DNA from: Xanthomonas hortorum pv. pelargonii
GTDB lineage: Bacteria > Pseudomonadota > Gammaproteobacteria > Xanthomonadales > Xanthomonadaceae
Direction: 5' to 3'
Length of the DNA: 64,000 bases
Assembly: GCF_024499015.1 (NCBI RefSeq)
Contig: NZ_CP098604.1
Coordinates: forward strand, 992,001-1,056,000
The notes beneath the pieces were generated by a model. The model ran no database searches. It was not told where the DNA came from and was given only the letters and a program-made list of their open reading frames with translations. Shown here piece after piece: positions 47,637 to 57,303 of this stretch (positions within the stretch are counted from its first letter, which is position 1; every line of letters begins with the position of its first letter). The position numbers were made by a program, and so were the translations under genes.

Positions 47637-47900
47637 TTAGCCCTTGCGCGCCTTGTCCAGTTTGGATTGCAGCCCGGCCAGCACATCCTTTGCGTCGATG
47701 TACCGCCCCGACGCCTTGGCGCTGTCACGCGAGGCCAGCCCGCGTGCAATGAAGGCTTCCTGCTGCTGACGCTGCTGCACCTGGGCACGCACGGAGTGCT
47801 CGACGAAGCTGGAAAGCGTCTCACCCTTCTGCAACACAGCTTCGGCCGCTTCGCGCAGCGCCGGGTCTACCCGGAGCGATGGAAGAGATGCGGATTTCAT
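47637..47900 (-). CDS. Antitoxin (ribbon-helix-helix type) of ParE-like toxin
   Basis: An 87-residue protein starting MKSASLPSLRVDPALREAAE with ETLSSFVEHSVRAQV, a ribbon-helix-helix-like N-terminus, and a charged C-terminal tail (DVLAGLQSKLDKARKG) expected to wrap the toxin. ATG 47900 is preferred to TTG 47921. Its upstream end nearly touches the truncated hsdR on the opposite strand. Confidence 0.82.
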   Translation of the reverse strand: MKSASLPSLRVDPALREAAEAVLQKGETLSSFVEHSVRAQVQQRQQQEAFIARGLASRDSAKASGRYIDAKDVLAGLQSKLDKARKG

Positions 47901-47996
47901 GGCTGGTCCAGTGCGTTGCAATTGCGATGCATCATCGCAAGCGAGCGGCGGTGCTTCAAGGTTTTCTTTGCAGACCTAAGCCGACGATGTCGCAGC

Positions 47997-49661
47997 TACG
48001 CTGATGCCTGCCGTATCGGCCTGACCGCCACGCCGGCCAAGCACACCACCGAGATCTTCGGCAAGCCGATCTACACCTACAGCTACCGCGAAGCAGTGGC
48101 AGATGACTGGCTGATCGACCACGAGCCGCCCATCCGCTACACCACCGCGCTCGGCAAGAACGGCATCCACTTCGATCGCGGCGAGCGCGTCAGCGTTATC
48201 AACACGCAGACCGGCGAAGTCGATACCGCTGACCTGGAAGACGAGCTCGACTTCAATATCGAGTCGTTCAACCGGCGTGTGATCACCGCGGACTTCGACC
48301 GGGTCGTCTGCGAGCAGCTCGCCATCGAACTGGACCCGGACGGCGAGGAAAAGTCCCTGATCTTCTGCGTCAGCCAGCCCCACGCCGAACGCGTCAAGAA
48401 CCAGCTGGACGAGGCCTTCAAACAGGTCCATGGCAATTACTACAACCAGGCCAGCGTCGCGGTGATCACCGGCAAAAGCGACAAGGTCGACCAGTTGATC
48501 CGCAACTACAAGAACGAGCGCTACCCCAATATCGCCATCACCGTCGACCTGCTGACCACCGGAATCGATGTGCCGCGTATCGCCAACCTGGTGTTCATGC
48601 GCCGGGTCCGCTCGCGCATCCTCTACGAACAGATGAAGGGCCGCGCCACCCGCCGCTGCGACGACATCGGCAAGACCGTGTTCCGCATCTTCGATCCGGT
48701 CGATCTGTACACCGCGCTCGAACACGTCGACACCATGCGCCCGCTGGTCAAGGACCCCAACATCAGCATCGAGCAGCTGGTCCACGAGCTCGGCCAGCAG
48801 CGCAGCTTCGATGCCCCCGGCAGCAACGGCGGCAGCCATGCCGACGACGCGCTCGACCAATTGAGCCAGCGCATCATGCGCGTGCTGCGCAAGGCCCAGC
48901 ATCGCGCCGAGCAGCGCCCGGATCTGCGCGACAAGCTCAGCGAGCTGGAAACCTCCTGGGGCGTGGTGCCCGCCGTGCTGCACACCCACCTGCACAAGCT
49001 CGGCGCGCGCAATGCCGCCAGCTTCCTCCGCGAGCACTCGCGTCTGGTGGAGCAACTGGCCGAAGTGGGCGTGCTGCTGGGCACGGACCGCTATCCGGTC
49101 ATTTCCGAACACCTCGACACCTTGCTCGAACGCGCACAGAACTACGGTGTCAACGAAGCCCCAGCCGATTACCTGGACAGCTTCAACGCCTTCATCCGCG
49201 AGCAGATCAACCAGTCCGCCGCGCTCAGCGTCATCGTCAACCGCCCCCGCGACCTCACCCGCGCCCAGTTGCGCGAGGTACGCCTGCTGCTCGACCAGCA
49301 CGGCTACAGCGAGGCCCACCTGCGCGGCGCGTGGCGCGACAGCACCCAGCAGGAGGTCGCCGCCAGCATCATCGGCTACATCCGCCGTGCCGCGCTGGGC
49401 GAGGCATTGGTGCCGTTCGAGCAGCGCGTCGACAAGGCGATGCAGGGCATCTATGCCCAGCGCAGCTGGACGCCGGTGCAGCGGCGCTGGCTCAAGCGGC
49501 TGGCCCAGCAGCTGATACACGAGGTGGTGATGGACCGCGACACCGTGCAACGCAACTTCAGCGGCGACGGCGGCGCCCTGCAGTTGGACCGCCTGCTCGA
49601 TGGCCGGCTGGACCAAATCTTGGGCGATCTGGGCGAGCAACTGTGGGATCAGACTGGCTGA
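47997..49661 (+). pseudogene. hsdR: HsdR, C-terminal half of a type I restriction enzyme
   Basis: About 554 residues remain, starting at YADACRIGLTATPAKHT (helicase motif III) and continuing through SLIFCVSQPHAERVKNQL, TVDLLTTGIDVPRIANLVFM and MKGRATRRC (motifs V-VI) to the helical C-terminal domain that binds HsdM/S. The N-terminal PD-(D/E)XK nuclease, Walker A and DEAH motifs are missing; a normal HsdR has about 1000 residues. The break is next to the toxin-antitoxin pair. The enzyme cannot restrict DNA. Confidence 0.88.
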
Positions 49662-49681
49662 GTCGCTAGTTCACTGGCGTA

Positions 49682-49743
49682 TGAGCCGATTAGTCGGGAT
49701 AATCGGCTCACCCAACGAGCCAATTAATCCAGCCAATCGGCTC
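49682..49743. promoter_or_regulatory. Two tandem palindromic operators before fic
   Basis: TGAGCCGATTA-N7-TAATCGGCTCA (49682-49710) is a perfect inverted repeat. GAGCCAATTA-N7-CAATCGGCTC (49717-49743) is an imperfect second copy with the same spacing, ending 4 bp before the fic ATG. This suggests repression by a dimeric DNA-binding protein, possibly the winged-helix C-terminus of Fic itself. Confidence 0.75.
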
Positions 49744-49747
49744 ACCG

Positions 49748-50950
49748 ATGCCCAATCGAATAACCGATCCCCGCCCCCGCTGGATCTGGCAGCAGCCCGA
49801 CTGGCCTCGCTTCCACTGGCAGGCCGATGCCCTGGCGGCTCTGCTGCGCGACTGCCAGCACGCGCACGGCCAGCTGCTCGGCATGGCTGGCGCGGTCGCC
49901 GGCGACCAGCAGGCCGCCGAAGCGCTGGACACCCTGCTCTCCAACATCGTCACCTCCTCGGCCATCGAGGGCGAGCGGCTGGATGTCGGCTCGGTACGCT
50001 CCTCGCTGGCCCGCCATCTGGGCCTGGCCGAAGACAGTCCTCGCCGCACCACTGGCCGCAGCGAGGGGCTGGCCGAGCTGATGCTAGACGCCACCGGCCA
50101 CGCCGACGCCCCGCTGGACCTGCCCCGCCTGCTGCAATGGCACCACTGGCTGTTTGCCGAACAGGACAGCCTGCTGCCCACGCGCATCCGCATCGGCGCG
50201 CTACGTGGCGATGAGCCGATGCAGGTCATCTCCGGCCGCCTTGACCGCCCTACCGTCCACTTCGAAGCCCCGCCGCGCGACGGGCTCGACGCCCAGCTCG
50301 CCGCCTTCCTCGACTGGTTCGCCAGCTCGCGCACCGACGCCACGCTGGACCCGCTGCTGCGCGCCGGCATCGCCCACCTGTGGTTCGTCACTCTGCACCC
50401 GTTCGACGACGGCAATGGCCGCCTCACCCGCGCACTCACCGATCTCGCCCTGGCCCAGGCGCAACCGCAGGCGATCCGTCTCCATGCACTGTCGGCCAGC
50501 ATCCTTGCCGACCGCAGCGGCTATTACCGCAGCCTGGAAACTACCCAGAAAGGCCTGCTCGACATCACCCACTGGCTGCACTGGTTCCTGACCACCTTGC
50601 ATGACAGCCTCGTGCAGGCCCTGCACCGCATCGACCGCGTGCTGGCCAAGGCGCGCTTCTGGCAGCTACACCACGCACAGCCGCTGTCGGCCGAACAGGT
50701 CAAGGTGCTCAACCGCCTGCTCGATGGCGGCGAGCGCGGCTTCGAACACGGCATCAGCGCCTCGCAATACCAGGCCGTGGCCAAGGTCTCCAAGGCCACC
50801 GCCACCCGCCATCTGGCCGACCTGCTGGAAAAAGGCTGCCTGCGCCGCCTGCCCGGCAGTGGCCGCAGCACCCGTTACGCCATCAACACGCCGGCCTCCA
50901 GCATCGCGCTGCCGGCCCGCACCACTTCAGAACAAGGCAGCACCCCATGA
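49748..50950 (+). CDS. Fic-family AMP-transferase with C-terminal winged helix
   Basis: The 400-residue protein has an N-terminal inhibitory motif SSAIEGE (S-x3-E-G, class II Fic) at about residue 75. The catalytic loop is HPFDDGNGRLTRAL at about residue 217, with all key residues (His, Asp, Asn, Arg). A winged-helix/HTH-like C-terminus (VAKVSKATATRHLADLLEKG) follows. Fic proteins transfer AMP to target Ser, Thr or Tyr hydroxyls. The gene overlaps hsdM by ATGA (50947-50950), embedding it in the type I R-M operon, and palindromic operators precede it. It appears intact although its neighbours are broken. Confidence 0.92.
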   Translation: MPNRITDPRPRWIWQQPDWPRFHWQADALAALLRDCQHAHGQLLGMAGAVAGDQQAAEALDTLLSNIVTSSAIEGERLDVGSVRSSLARHLGLAEDSPRRTTGRSEGLAELMLDATGHADAPLDLPRLLQWHHWLFAEQDSLLPTRIRIGALRGDEPMQVISGRLDRPTVHFEAPPRDGLDAQLAAFLDWFASSRTDATLDPLLRAGIAHLWFVTLHPFDDGNGRLTRALTDLALAQAQPQAIRLHALSASILADRSGYYRSLETTQKGLLDITHWLHWFLTTLHDSLVQALHRIDRVLAKARFWQLHHAQPLSAEQVKVLNRLLDGGERGFEHGISASQYQAVAKVSKATATRHLADLLEKGCLRRLPGSGRSTRYAINTPASSIALPARTTSEQGSTP

Positions 50951-51045
50951 CCCATAACGACATCGTCCAGAAACTCTGGAACTGATACGCCCAGGGTTTC
51001 CTAGACATCTCAAGGCCATGGAAAATGGTCGATTCGGAGGTGTCT

Positions 51046-51318
51046 ATGAGCAGCAAGCGGTATACGGATGAGTTCAAGATCGAGGCGGTCCGGCAAGTGA
51101 CTGATCGTGGGTTCAAGGTGGCAGAAGTCGCCGAGCGGCTGGGTGTCACGACGCACAGCCTGTACGCCTGGCTGCGCACGTTCGGCAAGTCTGGCGTGGT
51201 GCATCGCGCCGAGGTGGACCAGAGCGCCGAGGTTCGGCGGCTGAAGGCAGAGTTGCGTCGAGTGACCGAGGAGCGCGACATCCTAAAAAAGGCCGCCGCG
51301 TACTTTGCCAAGGGGTAA
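51046..51318 (+). CDS. IS3-family transposase OrfA
   Basis: About 90 residues from MSSKRYTDEFKIEAVRQVTD, an HTH (VAEVAERLGVTTHSLYAWLR) and a leucine-zipper-like end (EVRRLKAELRRVTEERDIL) typical of IS3 OrfA. The slippery AAAAAAG at 51285-51291 allows -1 frameshifting into OrfB. An earlier in-frame start at 51025 exists. Confidence 0.9.
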   Translation: MSSKRYTDEFKIEAVRQVTDRGFKVAEVAERLGVTTHSLYAWLRTFGKSGVVHRAEVDQSAEVRRLKAELRRVTEERDILKKAAAYFAKG

Positions 51319-51335
51319 AGGCAAAGTACGCCTTC

Positions 51336-52190
51336 ATGCAAGCCCACTGCAGGGAATTCAGGGTGTGTGCGATGTGCCGGGTATTGCGGGTCAACCGGTC
51401 GGGTTATTACGCCTGGTTGTGCTCGCCCAACAGTGAGCGCGCCAAGGAAGATGATCGCTTGCTTGGACTAATCAAGCACCACTGGCTGGCCAGCGGCAGT
51501 GTCTATGGGCATCGCAAGATCACCACGGATCTGCGCGATCTGGGTGAGCGTTGTAGTCGCCATCGGGTGCATCGGCTGATGCGCACCGAGGGACTGCGTG
51601 CCCAGGTGGGCTATGGTCGCAAACCGCGCTTCCATGGAGGGATGCAGTGCAAGGCGGCTGCCAATCTGCTTGACCGACAGTTCGACGTGACGGAGCCGGA
51701 CACGGCCTGGGCGAGCGATTTCACCTTCATCCGCACGCATGAAGGCTGGATGTACCTGGCTGTTGTGATCGATCTGTTTTCCAGGCAGGTCGTCGGCTGG
51801 GCGATGCGCGATCGGGCCGACACCGAGTTGGTCGTGCAGGCCTTGTTGTCTGCGGTGTGGCGGCGCAAACCCAACACTGGTTGCTTGGTTCACTCGGACC
51901 AAGGGTCTGTCTACACCAGCGATGACTGGCGCAGTTTCCTGGCGTCCCATGGCTTGGTGTGCAGCATGAGTCGGCGTGGCAACTGCCACGACAACGCACC
52001 CGTAGAGAGCTTCTTCGGCCTGCTCAAACGCGAGCGGATCAGGCGGCGGACCTATCCCACCAAGGACGCCGCTCGCGCCGAGGTATTCGACTACATCGAG
52101 ATGTTCTACAACCCCAACCGCCGCCACGGTTCAACTGGCGACTTGTCCCCTGTAGAGTTTGAACGGCGCTACGCGCAACGAGGGTCTTGA
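51336..52190 (+). CDS. IS3-family transposase OrfB (integrase core)
   Basis: 284 residues with the HTH_21 region (GSVYGHRKITTDLRDLGERC) and the rve DDE core: TAWASDFTFIRTHEGWMYLA (first Asp), GCLVHSDQGSVYTS (second Asp) and NCHDNAPVESFFGLLKRE (Glu). It appears intact and is normally made as an OrfAB fusion by frameshifting. Confidence 0.93.
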   Translation: MQAHCREFRVCAMCRVLRVNRSGYYAWLCSPNSERAKEDDRLLGLIKHHWLASGSVYGHRKITTDLRDLGERCSRHRVHRLMRTEGLRAQVGYGRKPRFHGGMQCKAAANLLDRQFDVTEPDTAWASDFTFIRTHEGWMYLAVVIDLFSRQVVGWAMRDRADTELVVQALLSAVWRRKPNTGCLVHSDQGSVYTSDDWRSFLASHGLVCSMSRRGNCHDNAPVESFFGLLKRERIRRRTYPTKDAARAEVFDYIEMFYNPNRRHGSTGDLSPVEFERRYAQRGS

Positions 52191-53714
52191 GTGTCTACGG
52201 AACCCTGGGCGTATCAAACCTCTGCGACGTCCTGCGCGACGACGGCATCAACTACAGCGACTACGTCACCGAGCTGGTGCTGCTGCTGTTCGTCAAGATG
52301 GAATACGAGCAGGTACGCAACAACGACGCCTTCGAGCACAAGCTGCCCGCCGGCAGCCGCTGGCCCGATCTCAACGGCAAGTCAGGCCTCAACCTGCTCA
52401 ACCACTACCGGCAGATGCTGCTGGACCTGGGCAAGAGCAGCGATCCGATGATCGCCGCCATTTACGCCGATGCGCAGACCCGCCTCAAGGAACCGCGCCA
52501 TCTGGAAACCCTGGTCACCGCGCTCGACGGGCTGGACTGGTTCAGCGCGCGCGAGGACGGCCTGGGCGACCTTTACGAAGGCCTGCTGCAGAAGAACGCC
52601 AACGAGACCAAGTCCGGCGCCGGCCAGTACTTCACCCCGCGCCCGCTGATCGACGCCATCATCCGCTGCCTGCAGCCGCAGCCCGGCGAAACCCTGCAGG
52701 ATCCGGCCGCCGGTACCGCCGGCTTTCTGATCGCCGCCGATGCCTACATCAAGGCCAACACCGACGCTCTGTACACGCTCGACGACAAGGCCCGCCGCTT
52801 CCAGCAGCACAAGGCCTACACCGGCATGGAGCTGGTGCCCGGCACCCGCCGCCTGGCGCTGATGAACTGCCTGCTGCACGGCATGTCCGGCGAAGGCGCC
52901 GGCGTGGTCCAGCTCGGCAACAGCCTCGGCAATGCCGGCGCCGCCTTGCCCAAGGTGGACATCATCCTGTCCAACCCGCCCTTCGGCACCGCCAAGGGCG
53001 GCGGCGGACCCACCCGTGACGACCTCACCTACAAGACCAGCAACAAGCAGCTCGCCTTCCTGCAGCACATCTACCGTGGCCTGAAGCCCGGTGGCCGCGC
53101 CGCCGTGGTGCTGCCGGACAACGTGCTGTTCGAGGCCGGCGTCGGTACCGAGATTCGCCGCGACCTGATGGACAAGTGCAACCTGCACACCCTGCTGCGC
53201 CTGCCCACCGGCATCTTCTACGCGCAGGGCGTCAAGACCAATGTGCTGTTCTTCCAGAAAGGCACCGCCACCAACCCGCGCCAGGACACCGGCTGCACGC
53301 AGGCAACGTGGGTCTACGACCTGCGCAGCAACATGCCCAACTTCGGCAAGCGCACCCCGTTCGGGCCGACGCACCTCAAACCGTTTGAGGAGGCCTACGG
53401 CACCGACCCCAACGGCGCCAGCCCACGCACCGATGAAGGCGAGCAAGGCCGCTTCCGTTGCTTCACCCGCGCCCAGATCGCCGAGCGCGGCGACTCACTG
53501 GATATCAGCTGGCTCAAGGACGCCGACAGCGTCGATGCTAATAGCCTGCCCGCGCCCGAAGTGCTGGCCGCCGAAGCGATGGCCGAACTCAGCGAAGCGC
53601 TGCGCGAACTCGACGCGCTGATGCAGGCGCTGGGCGCCGGTGATGAGGCACTGGAACAGAAGCGGCTGCTGGCCGAGGTGATGGGGCTGGAAGTGGCGAG
53701 TGGTGAGGTGGGCG

Positions 53715-55054
53715 GTGAGTGAGTTGCCGGGTGGATGGATGGAGCTCAAGCTCGGCGATGTTGTCAATTACGCAGACAACACAACCGTGCAACCGGATGC
53801 GATGCAAGAAGACGCATGGCTACTCGAGCTCGAAGACATCGAGCGCGACTCGTCACACATCCTCGCCTACGAAACGGTCGGCAAACGCAAACCACAAAGT
53901 GCCAAAAACAGCTTCCATGCGGGCGACGTGCTTTACGGAAAGTTGCGCCCTTATCTCAATAAGGTGGTTCGCGCAGACCGCAATGGATATAGCTCAAGTG
54001 AAATTATCGCCATTAAGCCTAATCAGCTAGACGGTGGCTATCTATTTCACTACCTCAAATCGCCACGCTTCCGCGACTACGTACAAGCAGTGACACATGG
54101 CGTGAGAATGCCGCGCCTCGGAACAGAACAAGCAAAAACTGCCCCGTTTCTGCTGCCGCCGCTCGCAGAGCAAAGCGCATCGCGCAGAAGCTGGATACGC
54201 TGCTGGCCCAGGTCGACACCCTCAAGGCCCGCATCGACGCCATCCCCGCCCTCCTCAAGCGCTTCATACAGTCTGTACTGACTTCCGCAGCGACATGCGA
54301 GCTGACAAGCGAATGGCGCGCGACGCAAGGTTTGGATGATCCCGTCCCAACGAAACTGGGCGAGCTCATCCGGACGGGGCCGCAGAACGGGCTGTATAAG
54401 CCATCAAGCGCATACGGCTCTGGAACAAAAATCGTCAGGATTGATGGCTTCTATTCCGGCGAGCTAAGGGATTGGCACTCTTTCCGGTCGCTCCAACTCG
54501 ACGCACGCGAAGAACAGGTGTGGGCGCTCAAAGTAGGTGACATCCTCATCAATCGCGTCAACAGCATCGAATATCTCGGCAAGTGCGCGCTTGTGCGTTC
54601 GCTCCCAGGACCGACGGTTTTTGAAAGCAATATGATGCGAATAGCCGTCGATGAGCGGGTGATCGAACCCGAATTCTTGATGCGTGCATTGAGCGCCGAG
54701 ATTGGACGTGCAAGGCTAATCGCCAACGCGAAGCATGCGGTCAATCAGGCAAGCATCAATCAGAGAGACGTCAAAGCCTGCTCGATTCTGGTCCCCACTT
54801 TGTCCGAACAAACCGAAATCGTCCGCCGCGTCGAACAGCTCTTCGCCTATGCCGACCAGCTGGAAACCAAGGTCGCCACTGCCCAGCAGCGCATCAACAC
54901 GATGACCCAGAGCCTGCTCGCCAAAGCCTTCCGCGGCGAACTAGTGCCGCAGGACCCCAGCGACGAACCGGCCAGCGTGCTGCTGGAACGCATCCGCAAC
55001 CAGCGCGCCGCCACGCCCAAACCAAAGCGCGGCCGCAAGGCGGCCGCACACTGA
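53715..55054 (+). pseudogene. hsdS: HsdS specificity subunit, frameshifted
   Basis: GTG 53715 (SELPGGWMELKLGDV) overlaps the hsdM stop by 8 bp. Target-recognition domain 1 spans the first half, ending LLPPLAEQ. Domain 2 starts near 54330 (DDPVPTKLGELIRTG) and ends with the conserved LVPTLSEQTEIVRRVEQLFA and LLAKAFRGELVPQDP. The frame breaks at 54172-54174: AAA should be AAAA, giving EQKRIAQKLDTLLAQVDTLK and a product of about 446 residues. Both recognition domains and both conserved helical regions are otherwise present. Confidence 0.87.
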
Positions 55055-55095
55055 CTTTCTTTATTCATCACATCCATCACAAGGAAGCGAAGCAC

Positions 55096-56898
55096 ATGAC
55101 CACATTCGACAGCACCAAGCTGCCATTGAAGGACCTGCTCAAGGACGTCGTCCAAGGCAAGATCCAGCTACCGGATTTCCAGCGCGGCTGGGTCTGGGAT
55201 GACGAACATGTGCGCAGCCTGCTGGTCAGCCTGGGGCGCTCGTTCCCGGTGGGTGCAGTGATGCTGCTGGAAACCGGCGGCGAGGTGCGCTTCCAGGTCC
55301 GCCCGGTGGAGAACGTGCCGCTGCAAGGACTGGCCGCGCCGGAGAAGCTGATCCTCGACGGTCAGCAGCGTCTGACTACGCTGACCCAGGTGCTCAAGCT
55401 GTCCGGCCCGGTCAAGACCACGACCGACAAAGGCAAGCCGGTCGACCGCCACTACTACATCCACATCCCCACCGCCCTGGCCGGCCCGGACCGGCTGGAC
55501 GAGGCCATCATCGCCACCGACGGCAGCCGCCAGCAGCGCAGCGATTTCGGCCGTAGGCTGGATCTGGACCTGTCCACGCGCGAGCTGGAATGCAAACAGC
55601 TGTACTTCCCATGCTCGGAGATCCTGGAGGCGATGGGTTGGCTGCAGGACCTGTACGAACACAACGCCGAAGCGGTGGCGCAGTTCTTCGAGTTCAAGAA
55701 GCAGGTACTCGACGCCTATAACGAGTACCAGATCCCGCTGATCGTGCTGAAGAAAGAAACCAGCAAGGAAGCGGTGTGCCTGGTGTTCGAGAAGGTCAAT
55801 ACCGGCGGCGTACCGCTATCGGTGTTCGAGCTGGTGACCGCCAGCTACGCCGCCGATGGCTACAACCTGCGCGACGACTGGTATGGCAGCGAGCTGCGTA
55901 AGGTGTCGTCGCGCTACAAGCGGCTGGCCAAGGAACCAATCCTACGCGGGGTGGAGAACACCGACTTTCTGCAGGCGGTGACCATGCTACACACGCTGGA
56001 AAAGCGCCGTGCCGACATTGAGGCCGGCAAGACCGGCAAGCAGGTGGCCCCGGTCAGCGCCAAGCGCGCATCCGTACTGGAACTGCCGCTGGATGCCTAC
56101 AAGCGCTGGGCCGACCCGGTTGAGCAAGGCTTCCTGCGTGCGGCCAAGTTCCTGCGCCAGGAATGTTTCACCGCGCCACGCGACTTGCCTTACCGCACCC
56201 AGCTGGCGCCGTTGGCGGCGGTGTTGGCACTGATCGGCGCCGAAGAGCACTGGCGCGAGCCGCGCATCCACCAGAAGCTGGCGCAGTGGTTCTGGTGCGG
56301 CGTGCTGGGCGAACTCTACGGCGGCGCGGTGGAGACCCGTATTGCAAATGACGTCGATGAGCTGCTGAGCTGGATCGAGCACGATGGCCAACCGCCGCGC
56401 ACGATTGCCGATGCCACCTTCCAGATCGACCGCCTCGCCTCGCTGACCTCGCGCCTGAGCGCCGCCTACAAGGGCATCAACGTGCTGGTGCTGCGCGAAG
56501 GCGCACAGGACCTGTTCTGGAAATCGCGTATCCGCGACCTGGAAGCCGACGAGGTGGCGCTGGACATCCACCACATCTTCCCGCGCGATTGGTGCGAAAA
56601 GCAGGACATCCCGCGTCGGCTCTACGACTCGATCATCAACAAGACGCCGATCTCCTACAAGGCCAACCGCATGATTGGCGGATCGGCCCCCTCCAGCTAT
56701 CTGGCCGCCCTGCAGGCCCACAAGCAGGTCCAGCTGGACAACGTTGGCATGGATGCGCTGCTGGCCAGCCATCGCATCCCGGTAGCCGCCCTGCGTGCCG
56801 ATGACTTCGACAGCTTCTGCGATCAGCGCCAGCAGAACCTCTTGGCGCTGATCGAGGCGGCAATGGGAAAGCGCGCTGCAGCGGTGGAGACTGACTGA
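55096..56898 (+). CDS. GmrSD-like DUF262 / HNH (DUF1524) protein
   Basis: 600 residues. The N-terminal DUF262 domain shows IQLPDFQRGWVWDDEHVRSL and EKLILDGQQRLTTLTQVLKL, the ParB-like nucleotide-binding DGQQR motif. The C-terminal DUF1524 HNH nuclease has VALDIHHIFPRDWCEKQ and later NRMIGGSAPSSYL. This two-domain layout is that of type IV-like GmrSD enzymes that cut modified DNA, and of similar proteins associated with R-M loci. It starts 41 nt after hsdS and is intact. Confidence 0.88.
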   Translation: MTTFDSTKLPLKDLLKDVVQGKIQLPDFQRGWVWDDEHVRSLLVSLGRSFPVGAVMLLETGGEVRFQVRPVENVPLQGLAAPEKLILDGQQRLTTLTQVLKLSGPVKTTTDKGKPVDRHYYIHIPTALAGPDRLDEAIIATDGSRQQRSDFGRRLDLDLSTRELECKQLYFPCSEILEAMGWLQDLYEHNAEAVAQFFEFKKQVLDAYNEYQIPLIVLKKETSKEAVCLVFEKVNTGGVPLSVFELVTASYAADGYNLRDDWYGSELRKVSSRYKRLAKEPILRGVENTDFLQAVTMLHTLEKRRADIEAGKTGKQVAPVSAKRASVLELPLDAYKRWADPVEQGFLRAAKFLRQECFTAPRDLPYRTQLAPLAAVLALIGAEEHWREPRIHQKLAQWFWCGVLGELYGGAVETRIANDVDELLSWIEHDGQPPRTIADATFQIDRLASLTSRLSAAYKGINVLVLREGAQDLFWKSRIRDLEADEVALDIHHIFPRDWCEKQDIPRRLYDSIINKTPISYKANRMIGGSAPSSYLAALQAHKQVQLDNVGMDALLASHRIPVAALRADDFDSFCDQRQQNLLALIEAAMGKRAAAVETD

Positions 56899-56934
56899 CA
56901 CCCATCGCTTGGAGCTTCGCCGCCAGCTCCTACA

Positions 56935-57270
56935 GCAGCGCGTTTTCCAGCTAACAGGGCACGTTTGGCTGTGACCTGCGCGCTTGGCCACACCTGTGCC
57001 CCCCTGGGGAGCTGGCAACGCAGTGGACAGCGGGGGCACGCCAAAGGCCGTAGGAATGCCACGCTTTAGCGGCCCGATGACCGCAGGAAAGGCGTAACGC
57101 ACGCCGTGGACCGCAAACTCGTGCAGCGCCGTGCGCACCGTCTCCCACTCGCCGCGGCTTTTCCCCAGCGCCAAGCCGGATGCCACCGCGCGCTTGACGC
57201 TGCGATGCACCTGAGAGGCGCTCATGCCCAGCGCTTCTCCAAGGAAGGCATAGGTCCAGGCCTGAAATGA
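56935..57270 (-). pseudogene. Remnant of a MarR-like/winged-helix protein
   Basis: From 57270 the minus strand reads TSFQAWTYAFLGEALGMSAS and continues QVHRSVKRAVASGLALGKSR to GVPPLSTALPAPQGGTG. The frame then shifts, and the family-typical continuation VWPSAQVTAKRALLAGK appears in another frame. The N-terminal 15 or so residues are also missing. It resembles small winged-helix proteins often found near restriction or toxin genes; broken at both ends. Confidence 0.65.
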
Positions 57271-57303
57271 GGTCTACCGCTCAACGGCAGAAGCCAGACA
57301 CGC

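Larger units (their letters stand above)
50983..52216 (+). mobile_element. IS3-family insertion sequence, 1234 bp, inserted in hsdM
   Basis: The terminal repeats start TGATACGCCCAGGGTT at 50983, with the complement ending at 52216; beyond about 16 bp the repeats diverge slightly. Target duplication is AAC (50980-50982 and 52217-52219). It carries orfA and orfB with an A6G slippage site. Confidence 0.95.
50947..53722 (+). pseudogene. hsdM: HsdM, type I DNA methyltransferase, interrupted by IS3-type element
   Basis: The ATG at 50947 begins MTHNDIVQKLWN, then the IS enters. After it the frame resumes LCDVLRDDGINYSDYVTELV to the stop at 53722. Removing 50983-52216 and one AAC copy restores LWNLCDVLRDD exactly. 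Conserved elements are GQYFTPRPLIDAII, the AdoMet motif QDPAAGTAGFLIAAD and the catalytic VDIILSNPPFGTAKG. The intact protein would be about 512 residues and methylates adenine with HsdS. An ORF could restart at 52187 inside the IS end, lacking the N-terminal 12 residues. Confidence 0.9.
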
